DNA of 64,000 bases from Colwellia demingiae (GTDB lineage: Bacteria; Pseudomonadota; Gammaproteobacteria; Enterobacterales; Alteromonadaceae): contig NZ_VOLT01000003.1 in assembly GCF_007954275.1 (NCBI RefSeq), positions 434,001-498,000 on the forward strand. The letters are read 5' to 3'. The notes below the pieces were generated by a model. That model was given only the letters and a program-made list of their open reading frames with translations. It had not been told where the DNA came from and did no database searches. Below are positions 34,901 to 43,760 of the stretch, one piece after another. Position 1 is the stretch's first letter. Each line of letters starts with the position of its first letter. The position numbers and the translations under genes are program-made.

Positions 34901-36510
34901 TGATATTCATTTACTGACATCGTATTGATTAATGGTGCCATTTTATTCAGCGCGCCTGCATCTTGCGGTAAGTTAACGGCTTTCAACTGTAAAAGATCTA
35001 ATAACGCTTCAGCAGATTTTGGAAAGTCTGCCTCTGGGCCAAGATCATAACCTTGCGCTTTTAATTGCTGTAATATTTGCCATAACGACTGCTGTACATC
35101 TAAATTATCTGCACCAATATTATGTCGCCCAGGGGGATGGTTATAGTAAACAATCGCTACTTTTTTCGCTGCGTTACCTGTAGTTTTTAGTGCCAACCAA
35201 GCATTGACTCGTGCTTGTAGGCGCTCAACTTCTGGCATTAATACTCGGCTAATTGATAACCTTGCGCCCGTGGCTACATCAATTTTTGCACTCGACGCTA
35301 ACGCTAAAACATGGGGCTGAGACACACCTTGGAGCTCAGGCATAGCCACGCGGTAATGAACACTATCACTAGGTAAGCCAGTAGGAGATAGTTGATACGC
35401 TAAGGCACTCAATTCAGTCACTCTGATGCCTTTAAATACTGGAATATTTAGTGCCTCAAACTTTTGAGTTACTGCTTCTCTACCTTCACCTCCACCAATA
35501 ACAAAATCCTGTAATGCTATCAACGCCAACGGCTGTGATGATTCAAAACTGCGGATAATTTCAATTGCTTGTTCACTGGGTTTACCCCAGCCGGCTAACA
35601 CTGATACACATTGCCACTGGCGTTGACATAGCTGCTGATGCAATTGCCACTGCCCAGGTTGATCGCCAGTATCATGATCGATAATGAACACTAAAGGTTT
35701 ATCTTCAGGTATAACTTGGTTTTGAACTATTTTGTCCTTCAACTCTGCAATACTAATCAGTTGCTGTTGCCAGTAAAATCGGATTGGTTGTAAGGGTAGT
35801 ATTGTTGCGGCCTGTGTTAGTAATTTTTTATTGCTAACACCTGACTTTGCCGTAGTAATTTTCCTCAACCAATTAAATAACTGGCCAAGATTTTCTTTTC
35901 CTCTATTTTGCCAGTAAGCACGAGCTTGCAACCAATAAGCAAATTGTGGCCACTGCTCTTGTTTCTTAGCTAACGCGGTTAAATAGTTACTTTTATCTAA
36001 TGAAACCATCAGTGATTGTAATTGTTTTTTAGATAAATTTTCGACATTGCCGCCTTGCGAGTCTTGATGTAAAACCATTAAGCGTCGATCGGTATTTAAC
36101 ATCAAACGGGACTGCTGGGGTTGGTAATTTAATGCCAGTAAACGCTCAACTGATTCACCAAATACGCCGGCAATAATTAATGCTTGATGCTGGTTAATCA
36201 ACTGCTGAATTTCATTGTTAGTTAACTGGTTCAATTGATTAACACTACGTATGGTAATGCTACTTTGGGTTGATAAGTCATCCACGTCAGCTTGTGTGGC
36301 TAAAAATTGATGAGCGCCGGTAACCATGCTAGCTGCAGAACGGTCTGAAACTAACGCCAACATTTTCAGCTCTGCAGCATTGAGTGTAAAACTGCTAATG
36401 AAACTCAATAAACATAATGCGATAACACAATATATTTTACGAATACCATACCGTAAAAAGTTGTTTGTACTGACTTTGTTTAAATGAAAAAATGTCATGA
36501 AAAATCTCAT
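31903..36510 (-). CDS. CobN-like protein with signal peptide and C-terminal membrane anchor
   Basis: 1535-aa CobN/ChlH-family protein, the large metal-chelatase subunit fold, from about residue 60 to 1440. Unlike classical CobN it begins with a hydrophobic signal (RKIYCVIALCLLSFISSFTL, likely cut near NAA46) and ends with a linker of charged residues and one membrane helix (residues about 1506-1523) plus a basic tail. This predicts a protein facing the periplasm and anchored in the inner membrane. Family landmarks are YYNHPPGRHNIGADNLDVQ, EVFKANAIVHLGRHSTYEFL and LPTGRNFYALD. No CobS or CobT AAA+ partner is nearby; an ExbB/ExbD-like pair follows instead. Substrate (cobalt, corrinoid or another tetrapyrrole) is unknown. 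Controlled through the upstream B12 riboswitch. Confidence 0.88.
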   Translation of the reverse strand: MRFFMTFFHLNKVSTNNFLRYGIRKIYCVIALCLLSFISSFTLNAAELKMLALVSDRSAASMVTGAHQFLATQADVDDLSTQSSITIRSVNQLNQLTNNEIQQLINQHQALIIAGVFGESVERLLALNYQPQQSRLMLNTDRRLMVLHQDSQGGNVENLSKKQLQSLMVSLDKSNYLTALAKKQEQWPQFAYWLQARAYWQNRGKENLGQLFNWLRKITTAKSGVSNKKLLTQAATILPLQPIRFYWQQQLISIAELKDKIVQNQVIPEDKPLVFIIDHDTGDQPGQWQLHQQLCQRQWQCVSVLAGWGKPSEQAIEIIRSFESSQPLALIALQDFVIGGGEGREAVTQKFEALNIPVFKGIRVTELSALAYQLSPTGLPSDSVHYRVAMPELQGVSQPHVLALASSAKIDVATGARLSISRVLMPEVERLQARVNAWLALKTTGNAAKKVAIVYYNHPPGRHNIGADNLDVQQSLWQILQQLKAQGYDLGPEADFPKSAEALLDLLQLKAVNLPQDAGALNKMAPLINTMSVNEYQGYFDTLPSIVKAEMVEGPLGFLHARIKYYLFEQGQKELAQLPAIERRAVLAALLENVDSTSVDLHHALDGIRHKGRTRALDLLAQLTQEYQSLIALTRENNPVSTEQWQDADALKIALIAMQIEGIRGWGKVPGKTMVWNNKILLPGVQFGNVFLGPQPPRGWELNEELLHANMTFPPPHQYLAFYYHLREVFKANAIVHLGRHSTYEFLPKRAVGLSASDYPSLIIENIPSIYPYIVDGVGEGIQAKRRGLAVMLDHLTPPLATTELYDGLLQLRQLIESAEAASNQDTKKKAIKALRHKIKVLNLTDELVASMDEELQVRGIGFGEVDDDFLLHEVGHYLTKLQEDFMPLGLHVYGKDWQQEAIEIMMTSIEKGELDLDDNQRNEIKKNLIKSPKSEMSAFLNALNGGFVAPGKGNDPIRTPDALPTGRNFYALDGSLIPSQLGFSTGQQLAIKARQQNPVVDKTHKEAVILWASDAVRDEGAMIAFGMDMLGVKPVWNRRGILKSLQLMPLDKTRIERRDIVFTTSGLFRDLYAQQLAWLDRSVLLALAASKNIIERDHPALISALSAALQPVEHMLEQQKHDFNETLTSNMVASNWLREAQILLRENGNISPELLGRQASYRIFGTAPGAYGAGINRLAERSGAWQERKQLGDAYIKRMSHAYGVPSAGGEMGSNVQAIFRQQLAHVNSTYLGRASNLYGLIDNNDAYDYLGGLNLAIETITGEQPDSFVISHANTKQLSIDPLQTALLSELRGRFLNRQWIQPLMKQGYAGARTMGSEFIENLWGWQATSPEIIRSWVWQDLKAIYIDDSLEIGLDEFLQQKHNVHVQSNILAVMLVAIEKGFWQADQQTQTQLAEQFAKNIIENGIPGSGHTHANHPIYNFIKPLLSAQLNAQLAEVLAAANYTPIGEVGSGVQHIQEISTEVERQDNNALKESSQEDKSQEINPQDIDEKENSDEISVEKDYLLLGVILVIVLLILAGYLRSRRQLSKLEH

Positions 36511-36569
36511 AAAAAAGCACTACTGAAATAGCGCACTTAACGATTAGAGCTAACGAATAAAGCTAACGG

Positions 36570-38006
36570 CTACAAGTAACGTGCTTTATTAAAAATACGT
36601 AAGGTTAAACTCGGGTTACTTGGGAGGTACCAATGCATGTATGACGCTAAAATATTGTTATGTTGATAAACAAATTCGCCTGCGCGCTCACTTGGGTGAT
36701 GCGTTGTTTGACTGGTAGGATCTAGTTCAATATCGGCGCAAGAATAGTGGAAACTATGTCCCCGCATAATACTGTCTGCGCTATCTTCAGCAGCATTGTC
36801 AGTAAATGAAGGTAAATTAACCCATTGCGAACCAATAGCAGCAAGCTTTTTCTGCATCGTGGCTTTACCTGGTATAAGTCCTACCATTGAAAACTGCTGC
36901 CCTTCCATATCAGTAAGCTGATCAAGTAAATACAACATGCCGCCACATTCAGCAACAATAGGCTTCTTACTGGCAGCAAAAGCTCTTATATCACTAAGAA
37001 ATGTTTCATTGTTCATTAATTGTTTAGCATAAAGTTCAGGGTAGCCCCCGGGAATATATAAGATATCGCCATCCGGTAAATGGGGATCAAGCATTGCTGA
37101 ACAATAGATTAATTCCGCACCTGCTTGTGTTAAGAAAGCAATATTGGCCGCATAAATAAAACTAAAAGCACTATCTCTAATAATGATGATGCGCGTACCC
37201 ACCAATGCACCCTCAATAATGTTTGCTTGGACACAATCTCCATCAACCTCAGCTTCTTGAGCAAAAAACTCAACTTTTGCAGGTAACTCTGTTAAACCTG
37301 TATTAGCAATATGGCTGGCCGCTTTATCAAGCTGGGCATCAATATCACTCAACTCTTGTGCTTGCACTAGACCTAAATGACGCTCAGGTAGCGTTATGGT
37401 GTCATCTTTAGGAATACGGCCGTAAAAACGAAACTCTTTAGGTAAACTTGTACTTAATAATTCAGCATGACGTTCGGTATTGACGCGGTTAGCTATCACC
37501 CCTGAAAAGGGTAAGTTTTCGCGAAATGTCGCTAAACCAAAGGTCACAGCAGCAAAGGTTTGTGCCATCGCCTTAGCATCAATAACAGCCAGTACTGGGA
37601 TATTAAAGTACTCGGCTAAATCAGCACTGCTGGGCGTACCATCAAAGAGTCCCATGACTCCTTCGATTAAAATAAGGTCAGATTCCATAGCCGCTCGATG
37701 AAGCAATGCTCGACAACCTTGCTCCCCCACGAGCCACAAGTCTAATTGATACACTAATTCACTACTGGCTTGGCGTAAGATCATAGGATCAATAAAATCA
37801 GGCCCCACTTTAAATACGGTAACTTTACGTCCCTGATCACGATGATATCGAGCCAATGCGGCTGTTATCGTCGTTTTTCCTGAGCCAGAATGTGGTGCAG
37901 CAACAATCAATGCTGAACACTTAACCCCACTCCCCGCTTGCTGTTCTACTTTATTTTGAAATGCTTTATTTTGAGAGGGGACGGTTTTCTTATTCGCTTG
38001 TGACAT
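36570..38006 (-). CDS. cobB: Cobyrinate a,c-diamide synthase
   Basis: 478-aa CobB/CbiA enzyme that amidates the a and c side chains of cobyrinic acid with glutamine and ATP. The ATPase part has AAPHSGSGKTT (P-loop at about 37-47) and IEGVMGLFDG; the class I glutamine amidotransferase part has the nucleophile C354 in VAECGGMLYLL and a His in GHSFHYS. The length is normal. It lies between the BtuM-like and CobN-like genes, 59 bp before the latter. A complete ring pathway is not seen, so it may salvage incomplete corrinoids (inference). Confidence 0.93.
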   Translation of the reverse strand: MSQANKKTVPSQNKAFQNKVEQQAGSGVKCSALIVAAPHSGSGKTTITAALARYHRDQGRKVTVFKVGPDFIDPMILRQASSELVYQLDLWLVGEQGCRALLHRAAMESDLILIEGVMGLFDGTPSSADLAEYFNIPVLAVIDAKAMAQTFAAVTFGLATFRENLPFSGVIANRVNTERHAELLSTSLPKEFRFYGRIPKDDTITLPERHLGLVQAQELSDIDAQLDKAASHIANTGLTELPAKVEFFAQEAEVDGDCVQANIIEGALVGTRIIIIRDSAFSFIYAANIAFLTQAGAELIYCSAMLDPHLPDGDILYIPGGYPELYAKQLMNNETFLSDIRAFAASKKPIVAECGGMLYLLDQLTDMEGQQFSMVGLIPGKATMQKKLAAIGSQWVNLPSFTDNAAEDSADSIMRGHSFHYSCADIELDPTSQTTHHPSERAGEFVYQHNNILASYMHWYLPSNPSLTLRIFNKARYL

Positions 38007-38050
38007 TAAATACTCCTGCTATGTTAACTTCGCTGCTGTTAACGTAAAAA

Positions 38051-38674
38051 CTATAGTTTTCCACTAACACTGGCATTACCACTGGTCTTAGTATTTATCG
38101 CTTTATCAGTGAAAAAATGACTTACAGTAAAATCAATAACGACCGCCGAAATAACATAGAAAACAGGATTAGAAATAGATTTGAAATAATACTTATCAAC
38201 ACGCGTGCCATATTCCGCCCAGGATAATTCAGGGAATTTACCCGATAAGGTGTAGTAGCTACCATTTGAAATAAAGAAAGCAATTGAACTAGCAACAAAT
38301 AAGGCCAGTGCTACTTTAATGATATTAATTTGCCAGGTGTTTTGCTGCCAGTTTGGTTTGCTGTAATAACCCACCGTAAACATAGCGCCATAACTTAGCA
38401 CCAATAAAGGGTAAGAGGAGGTAATGCAATCGCCAAATTGACCGCGAGAATAGGATGCGGCTAAATCGATGGTGATTGATAAAGTATAAAAAAACCAAAA
38501 GGCTTTTATATTTCGCAAGTACATACCGGCCAAGAAAAAAATAGCAATTGATGCGCTTGGCAAGTTATTTAAGCTGGCAAAGTGATGTGTACGCGTGGCG
38601 AGCATAAGTAATGTTAGTAAGGCAAATACAGCGAACAGCAAACTAACAGGTGACTTTTGATTGACTGATTTCAT
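38051..38674 (-). CDS. Predicted membrane transporter of corrinoids, BtuM-like
   Basis: 207-aa protein with about six membrane helices, including LLFAVFALLTLLMLAT, SASIAIFFLAGMYL and FWFFYTLSITIDLA. It is the first gene after a B12 riboswitch, which points to a B12 or cobalt role. Size, helix count and a single cysteine (C83, in RGQFGDCITSS) recall BtuM, the solitary ECF-type B12 transporter whose cysteine (C80 in the studied protein) contacts cobalt. I cannot compare sequences, so the match is inference. Alternative: a different cobalt- or corrinoid-related membrane protein. Confidence 0.6.
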   Translation of the reverse strand: MKSVNQKSPVSLLFAVFALLTLLMLATRTHHFASLNNLPSASIAIFFLAGMYLRNIKAFWFFYTLSITIDLAASYSRGQFGDCITSSYPLLVLSYGAMFTVGYYSKPNWQQNTWQINIIKVALALFVASSIAFFISNGSYYTLSGKFPELSWAEYGTRVDKYYFKSISNPVFYVISAVVIDFTVSHFFTDKAINTKTSGNASVSGKL

Positions 38675-38960
38675 AACGATCCCATTAAATAATATTAACG
38701 GTGTAGGAAATCAAAGTCAGTAAATGCAAAGGAGAAAACCTACGCTATATTCTATATGATAAAACGCTATCCACAACTCAGTAACCGAGAAGCCAATAGT
38801 CGAAAATCAATAGACAGATAAATCGATAAACACATGTTTATGCGTTAATGATCACTATTTATAGGTATTCATTGCTGTAATTCAGCGCATTTACTTTTCT
38901 CTGAATTACCGCCCACCGCAGTTGTCGAGTAATAGTTATTTATCATTGATAAATAACTAT

Positions 38961-39146
38961 AATCTAGGCCGGTCTCCGGACTCCTGATCATAGCACTTGC
39001 AACACCTTCCCATACGTTCATTATTGTGATGACCTAATAATGATTCAATACAGTGGTTTTGTTGCTGCTCACAGTTACCGTTGCGGGGGCAGTACTGGTA
39101 TTCAACCAGTTTCACGTTTCATCTTCATTAGTGCTATTTACCTAAT
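38961..39146 (-). promoter_or_regulatory. Cobalamin riboswitch of the cobN operon (minus strand)
   Basis: Read on the minus strand: an outer stem strand ATTAGG at 39146, then GTGAAACTGGTTG, CTGCCCCCGCAACGG, and the B12 box GGAGTCCGGAGACCGGCC ending near 38965, with CCTAGATT closing. It is almost identical in key parts to the btuB riboswitch. The leader runs about 290 bp further to the BtuM-like gene. Confidence 0.95.
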
Positions 39147-39364
39147 AACGTTTATCAGAATAATTAACACCGAAGACACCTAAATCTGCGCGGATATTAC
39201 GTTATACATGGTAGTTATTCAACAATTAACGCCGTCATAACTAAACAAGTGAATGAAAAGAGAATACTCACGAGAAGTAATATTTGCGTTGAACCTAAGC
39301 AACGATTTAGTTATCCTCATCCGCTTAAATGGTATGAAAGCGTCATTATTGGTATTAGAATAAA

Positions 39365-39946
39365 ATGAAAACAACTTTATATTTAGCTCGTCACGGGCAA
39401 ACAAAATGGAACAAAGTCCAACGTTTTCAAGGCCAATTAGATAGCAGCCTGACACTCTTAGGTCAACAACAATCTGAACAGCTTGCCTCACGTCTTGCCA
39501 ATCAACAAATCGATTTAATTGTTTCATCAACCCTAGGACGAGCCGTTGATAGCGCTCTAATTTGCCAGCGCATATTAAATACTCCTATTGCCCGTTTAGA
39601 TGAACTCACAGAAAGAAATTTGGGGTCTTGGCAAGGGCAATATATTGCTGCCATTAAATCCCACGAAAACTACCACGAAATATTGCATCAATTTACCGAG
39701 ATAACACCGCCAAGTGGCGAAAGTGCAATAAGCTGTGGATCACGTATTTATCAAGCACTTAAAGGATTAGCCAATAGCCACTTCAATAAAAAAATATTAG
39801 TTATTTTCCATGGTGAAGCATTACGCTGTTTTTTAGCTGAATTAGGCCATAACTCAACCGATAACGCCTACGAGTTATTCGACAATGGTTGTCTGTTATC
39901 ATTAACTTATCGCCATGATGATGATAGTTTTCAGCTAGCAAGGTAA
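39365..39946 (+). CDS. cobC: Histidine phosphatase, probable alpha-ribazole phosphatase
   Basis: 193-aa phosphoglycerate mutase-like phosphatase. It has LYLARHGQTKWN with the catalytic His10, ERNLGSWQGQ and FHGEALRCFL with the second His. The dinucleotide region resembles CobC, which removes the phosphate from alpha-ribazole phosphate or adenosylcobalamin 5'-phosphate. Position next to cbiB and divergent from the riboswitch operon supports this, though general phosphatases share the fold. It is not obviously under a riboswitch on the plus strand. Confidence 0.8.
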   Translation: MKTTLYLARHGQTKWNKVQRFQGQLDSSLTLLGQQQSEQLASRLANQQIDLIVSSTLGRAVDSALICQRILNTPIARLDELTERNLGSWQGQYIAAIKSHENYHEILHQFTEITPPSGESAISCGSRIYQALKGLANSHFNKKILVIFHGEALRCFLAELGHNSTDNAYELFDNGCLLSLTYRHDDDSFQLAR

Positions 39947-40013
39947 TCTGTTTTTATGTCTAACGAAGCATTGACTTCCTCAACCTTGAAAAATACTAGA
40001 GCGTCTTAATTTC

Positions 40014-41096
40014 ATGTCAGAACTTATCGCAAATATCTACCATCAAGCCATAATGCTATTACCTGACTTTGCTACATTCATCACCTTATCACTGGCGCTA
40101 TTACTTGATAAATATTTAGGTGAAGCAAAGCATTTTCATTACTTAGTTGGTTTTGGTTGGTTAGCAAAAAAACTAGAGGCTAAGCTAAATCCTTATCAGC
40201 AATCACTGCGACAAAGCCAGCAAACGGCTCGAAAAACAAATCAGGAAGAAACTCAATATCAAGAGAATAATCTTGGCGATAAAGCTACTTTAAAAGCAAA
40301 GTTACTGGGTACTTTGGCCTGGTGCCTACTGGTTTTACCCTTGCCGCTTATTTATTTTTATCAGCTGAATCATCTAATATGGTATTGGCAAGTATTGCTC
40401 GATGCTAGTGTGATATATCTAGCCATAGGTCTTAATAGCTTGCATCAACACGCTATGCAAGTATACAAGCCTCTTAGCGCTGGTGACTTAACAACCGCTC
40501 GGTATTTTACTGGCTATTTGGTAAGCAGAGATACCACCAACCTTTCAGAGCAAGAAATGTCTAGGGCGACCATAGAGTCTATGCTAGAAAATGGTCATGA
40601 TTCGGTTATCGCTTCATTATTTTATTACCTGATTGGTGGGGCGCCACTGGTAATAATACATCGATTAGCCAACACCTTAGATGCTATGTGGGGATATAAG
40701 AACTCACGTTTTATTAACTTTGGTTATGCCAGTGCTCGACTTGATGATTTACTCGGTTTTATTTCGGGTAAGTGCTGTACTCTGCTTTATGCCATTCAAG
40801 GAGTAAAACAAGGGAATGCTCTTAAGGCTATCGTTAATGCCTGTTGGCAAGGTAATCAATACAAAAGCCATAACGGTGGCTGGGTAATGGCTGCTGGTGC
40901 GACAGTGATGAGTAGACAATTAGGTGGCAGTGCGCTTTATCATGGAAAAACTGTCAATTCTGTTACTTTAGGTTGTGGCAGCAGTGTTACTACGAAAGAC
41001 ATCCCGACAAGTTTAATTGTGGTTACTCGTGCCAGTTTAATATTGCTAGTCGCTGTATTTTCTTTACAGTTAATCCTTTTTTTTCAACACAATTAA
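40014..41096 (+). CDS. cbiB: Adenosylcobinamide-phosphate synthase
   Basis: 360-aa inner-membrane enzyme that joins aminopropanol (phosphate) to adenosylcobyric acid. Features: DKYLGEAKHFHYLVGFG near the start (family DxxxGxPxxxxHPV), YLVSRDTTNLSEQEMSRATIE, ENGHDSVIASLFYYLIGG and RLDDLLGFI. The N-terminal part has an extra charged segment (residues about 62-90, QSQQTARKTNQEETQYQ) between helices. It follows cobC by 67 bp. CobD, which supplies the substrate, lies at 45638 after two inserted signalling genes. Confidence 0.92.
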   Translation: MSELIANIYHQAIMLLPDFATFITLSLALLLDKYLGEAKHFHYLVGFGWLAKKLEAKLNPYQQSLRQSQQTARKTNQEETQYQENNLGDKATLKAKLLGTLAWCLLVLPLPLIYFYQLNHLIWYWQVLLDASVIYLAIGLNSLHQHAMQVYKPLSAGDLTTARYFTGYLVSRDTTNLSEQEMSRATIESMLENGHDSVIASLFYYLIGGAPLVIIHRLANTLDAMWGYKNSRFINFGYASARLDDLLGFISGKCCTLLYAIQGVKQGNALKAIVNACWQGNQYKSHNGGWVMAAGATVMSRQLGGSALYHGKTVNSVTLGCGSSVTTKDIPTSLIVVTRASLILLVAVFSLQLILFFQHN

Positions 41097-41390
41097 CCTG
41101 TATACATTAATAGCAATTCAAATGAGTTTGTTCTCATTTAGAGTTTGTCAGAGGTTTGAGTGCAAATAGTAATGGCTATGACCCCACAAGTTATCATACG
41201 GTCACACCACTAATACTTTCTGGCGTTCTCCATTAATTATTATATTCTCCTCTTATGAATAAATATTCTATAAAAATCATCGACATCACAAAAAATATCA
41301 ACTAACTTAACTATGGCTGATCTTCTATTACCTAAAACTTAAAGCACCACAATAGACCATTAACTTTCAACTAGTTAGAGTTATCTTTTA

Positions 41391-43760
41391 ATGCCAAACA
41401 ATGCCCCTCGACATAATATTGCTTATACATTTTATAAAATAGTATTTTTAGCTACTTGCTATGCGCTTATTGGCAGGCTTTCACTTTTACTGGCAATTCC
41501 CCCTGGATATGCAACTGCGATATTTCCTTCAGCAGGCCTAGCTCTTGCAAGTTTATTACTATGGGGAACGAGGCTTTGGCCTGGAGTTTTCCTTGGTTCA
41601 TTCATTTTAAATATTTGGATAGGTCTGGAGCTTAGCCAATTAACTGACTTAAAGTTTTTAGCAACATTAGGGGCTGCATCAGGGGCCACTTTGCAAGCCA
41701 TCATTGCAGCAAAATTAATTCGACATTATGTTGGTTTTCCAACCACTCTATCGAAAGATAAAGATATACTTCTTTTTTTAATCATTGGAGGACCTGTTTC
41801 CTGCTTAACAAGTGCAAGTATTGGAATTGCAAGCTTGTATTTTTTTGGCATTCTCGAATATTCTAACGTGACTTATAGTTGGATGACCTGGTGGGTTGGC
41901 GATGCTATAGGTGTGATGATCTCCGTTCCTCTCATTTTTGTTATCTTTGCCAGACCCAAGGATATTTGGCGAGATCGTCTATATGTTATTACTATCCCAT
42001 TAGTTGCAATGATTTCAGTGGTTATTTCTCTATTTGTTTGGGTAAGCCAATGGGAGGAAGAGCGAAATCAATTTGAATTAAAAGAAATAGCCAGTAATAA
42101 CGCTGAAAAGTTACGCTCTAGTTTTAGCAGCTATGTCGATGCTGTTGCATCTATAGAAAGGTTTTATGTTAGCTCTACTCAATCAACCATTAAACGAGAA
42201 GAGTTCAAAACTTTTGTTGAATATCACTTACAGAATAAATCGGGGATCAATGGATTAAGTTGGAATCCCGTTGTTTTTGATGAACAGCGAACAAGCTTTG
42301 AAAATAGTGTCAAACAAAAAGGATTCCCTACCTTCAAAATAAAAGAGCGCAGTAATGGCGAACTCATTAGCGCTTCAAAAAGAGCTACCTACATTCCCGT
42401 ACACTATATTGAGCCTATGCTAGGTAATGAGCAAGCTTTTGGTTTTGATGTTGCTTCAAGTCAGCAACGTAAAAGTACGCTTGATCTGTCTAGAGATACA
42501 GGTGATGCTTTTGCGACACCAAGAATTTCATTAGTGCAAGAACAAGGAAAACAAGCAGGAATATTATTATTTTACCCTGTTTATTCAGGTGTTCATTCAA
42601 CACTTGAACAACGGCGTGAAAATATTAAGGGTTTTGCTGTGGGTGTATTTCGAGTTGGAGATATAACAGATGCGGTACTTAGTGCTCAGGTTAAAAGTAA
42701 AGTTACAGTAGGCATATATGACATAACCGATGGAAAATCGACGCAACTTTATGGCCCTGAAAATATGACATTGCATATGCCAAATACTTTTAAAGTTACT
42801 GAAAAAATCACTATAGGTAATCGACAATGGCAAATTATTTATTGGCCATCGAGCGAATATCTAGCCAGTCATAGCTCATGGCAAGCATGGGGAGCGTTAG
42901 CGTTAGGATTATTATTGATCAGTTTTTCTGGCGCGTTTTTATTGTCAATGACAGGTAGGTCACATTCTCTTAACGCCGAAGTTAAAGAACGTACAGCTGA
43001 GATTGAAGCAAATCGTCTAGAAATCATTAAAGCCAACAACGCGTTAGAAGAGCGCAATCAACAACTTGAACACTCAAATCAAGAGCTTGATCAATATGCA
43101 TTTGTTGCATCTCATGACTTAAAGTCACCACTTAACGCTGTAGAACAGCTTGCTAGCTGGATAGAAGAAGATTGCCATGACGTTTTACCTAGTGAATCAC
43201 GAACACATTTACAGCTGCTAAAACAGCGAGTACAACGAATGAAGAATCTCTTAGCTGATATCTTAGTGTATTCAAGAGTTAGCCGAGATAGTTATCAGTT
43301 AGAGAGTGTTAAACTTGACCGTCTAATTGAAAGCGCCGTTTCTTTTAATTATATTCCTGAAAGTTTTGAGATCAAAATTATCCATTGCGATATTACCTTG
43401 AATCTACCGAAAGTGCTGATTGAATTAGCGATTCGCAATCTGTTAAGTAATGCCGTTAAGCATCATGATAAATCACACGGCGAGATATCAATTGAATACC
43501 AACAAGATAAGGGTTTGCAAGTGATTAGTGTGACCGATGATGGGCCCGGAATCCCACCAAATTTACAAGATAAAGCGATGGAAATGTTCAGCACATTACA
43601 ATCAAGAGATGAAACTGAGGGTAGTGGTTTAGGATTATCAATGGTGAAGAAAGTGATGGTTCGTCTTAATGGACAGATCAAAATTAAGTCCGATGGTAAA
43701 AGTAGTACTACGGTTGAACTGGTTTGGCCGTTAGATATTAAATCCGAAGAGAGCAGTTAA
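41391..43760 (+). CDS. Hybrid-free sensor histidine kinase with MASE1 and CHASE domains
   Basis: 789-aa membrane kinase. Order: MASE1 integral membrane domain (about residues 10-215, eight helices), a periplasmic CHASE domain (about 230-400, with SIERFYVSSTQSTIKREEF), another helix (about 495-515), a coiled coil (EANRLEIIKANNALEERNQQLEHSN), HisKA with H575 in FVASHDLKSPLNAV, and HATPase_c with NLLSNAVKHHDK, DDGPGIPP and GSGLGLSMVKKV. Stop TAA is directly followed by the ATG of the regulator gene, so they form a two-component pair. The CHASE domain would sense a small ligand, not known. Start at 41391 after a modest ribosome site. Confidence 0.92.
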   Translation: MPNNAPRHNIAYTFYKIVFLATCYALIGRLSLLLAIPPGYATAIFPSAGLALASLLLWGTRLWPGVFLGSFILNIWIGLELSQLTDLKFLATLGAASGATLQAIIAAKLIRHYVGFPTTLSKDKDILLFLIIGGPVSCLTSASIGIASLYFFGILEYSNVTYSWMTWWVGDAIGVMISVPLIFVIFARPKDIWRDRLYVITIPLVAMISVVISLFVWVSQWEEERNQFELKEIASNNAEKLRSSFSSYVDAVASIERFYVSSTQSTIKREEFKTFVEYHLQNKSGINGLSWNPVVFDEQRTSFENSVKQKGFPTFKIKERSNGELISASKRATYIPVHYIEPMLGNEQAFGFDVASSQQRKSTLDLSRDTGDAFATPRISLVQEQGKQAGILLFYPVYSGVHSTLEQRRENIKGFAVGVFRVGDITDAVLSAQVKSKVTVGIYDITDGKSTQLYGPENMTLHMPNTFKVTEKITIGNRQWQIIYWPSSEYLASHSSWQAWGALALGLLLISFSGAFLLSMTGRSHSLNAEVKERTAEIEANRLEIIKANNALEERNQQLEHSNQELDQYAFVASHDLKSPLNAVEQLASWIEEDCHDVLPSESRTHLQLLKQRVQRMKNLLADILVYSRVSRDSYQLESVKLDRLIESAVSFNYIPESFEIKIIHCDITLNLPKVLIELAIRNLLSNAVKHHDKSHGEISIEYQQDKGLQVISVTDDGPGIPPNLQDKAMEMFSTLQSRDETEGSGLGLSMVKKVMVRLNGQIKIKSDGKSSTTVELVWPLDIKSEESS

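Noticed and set aside
42597..42833. Small minus-strand ORF in the kinase gene
   Set aside because: Shadow of the CHASE-kinase coding sequence; no support.
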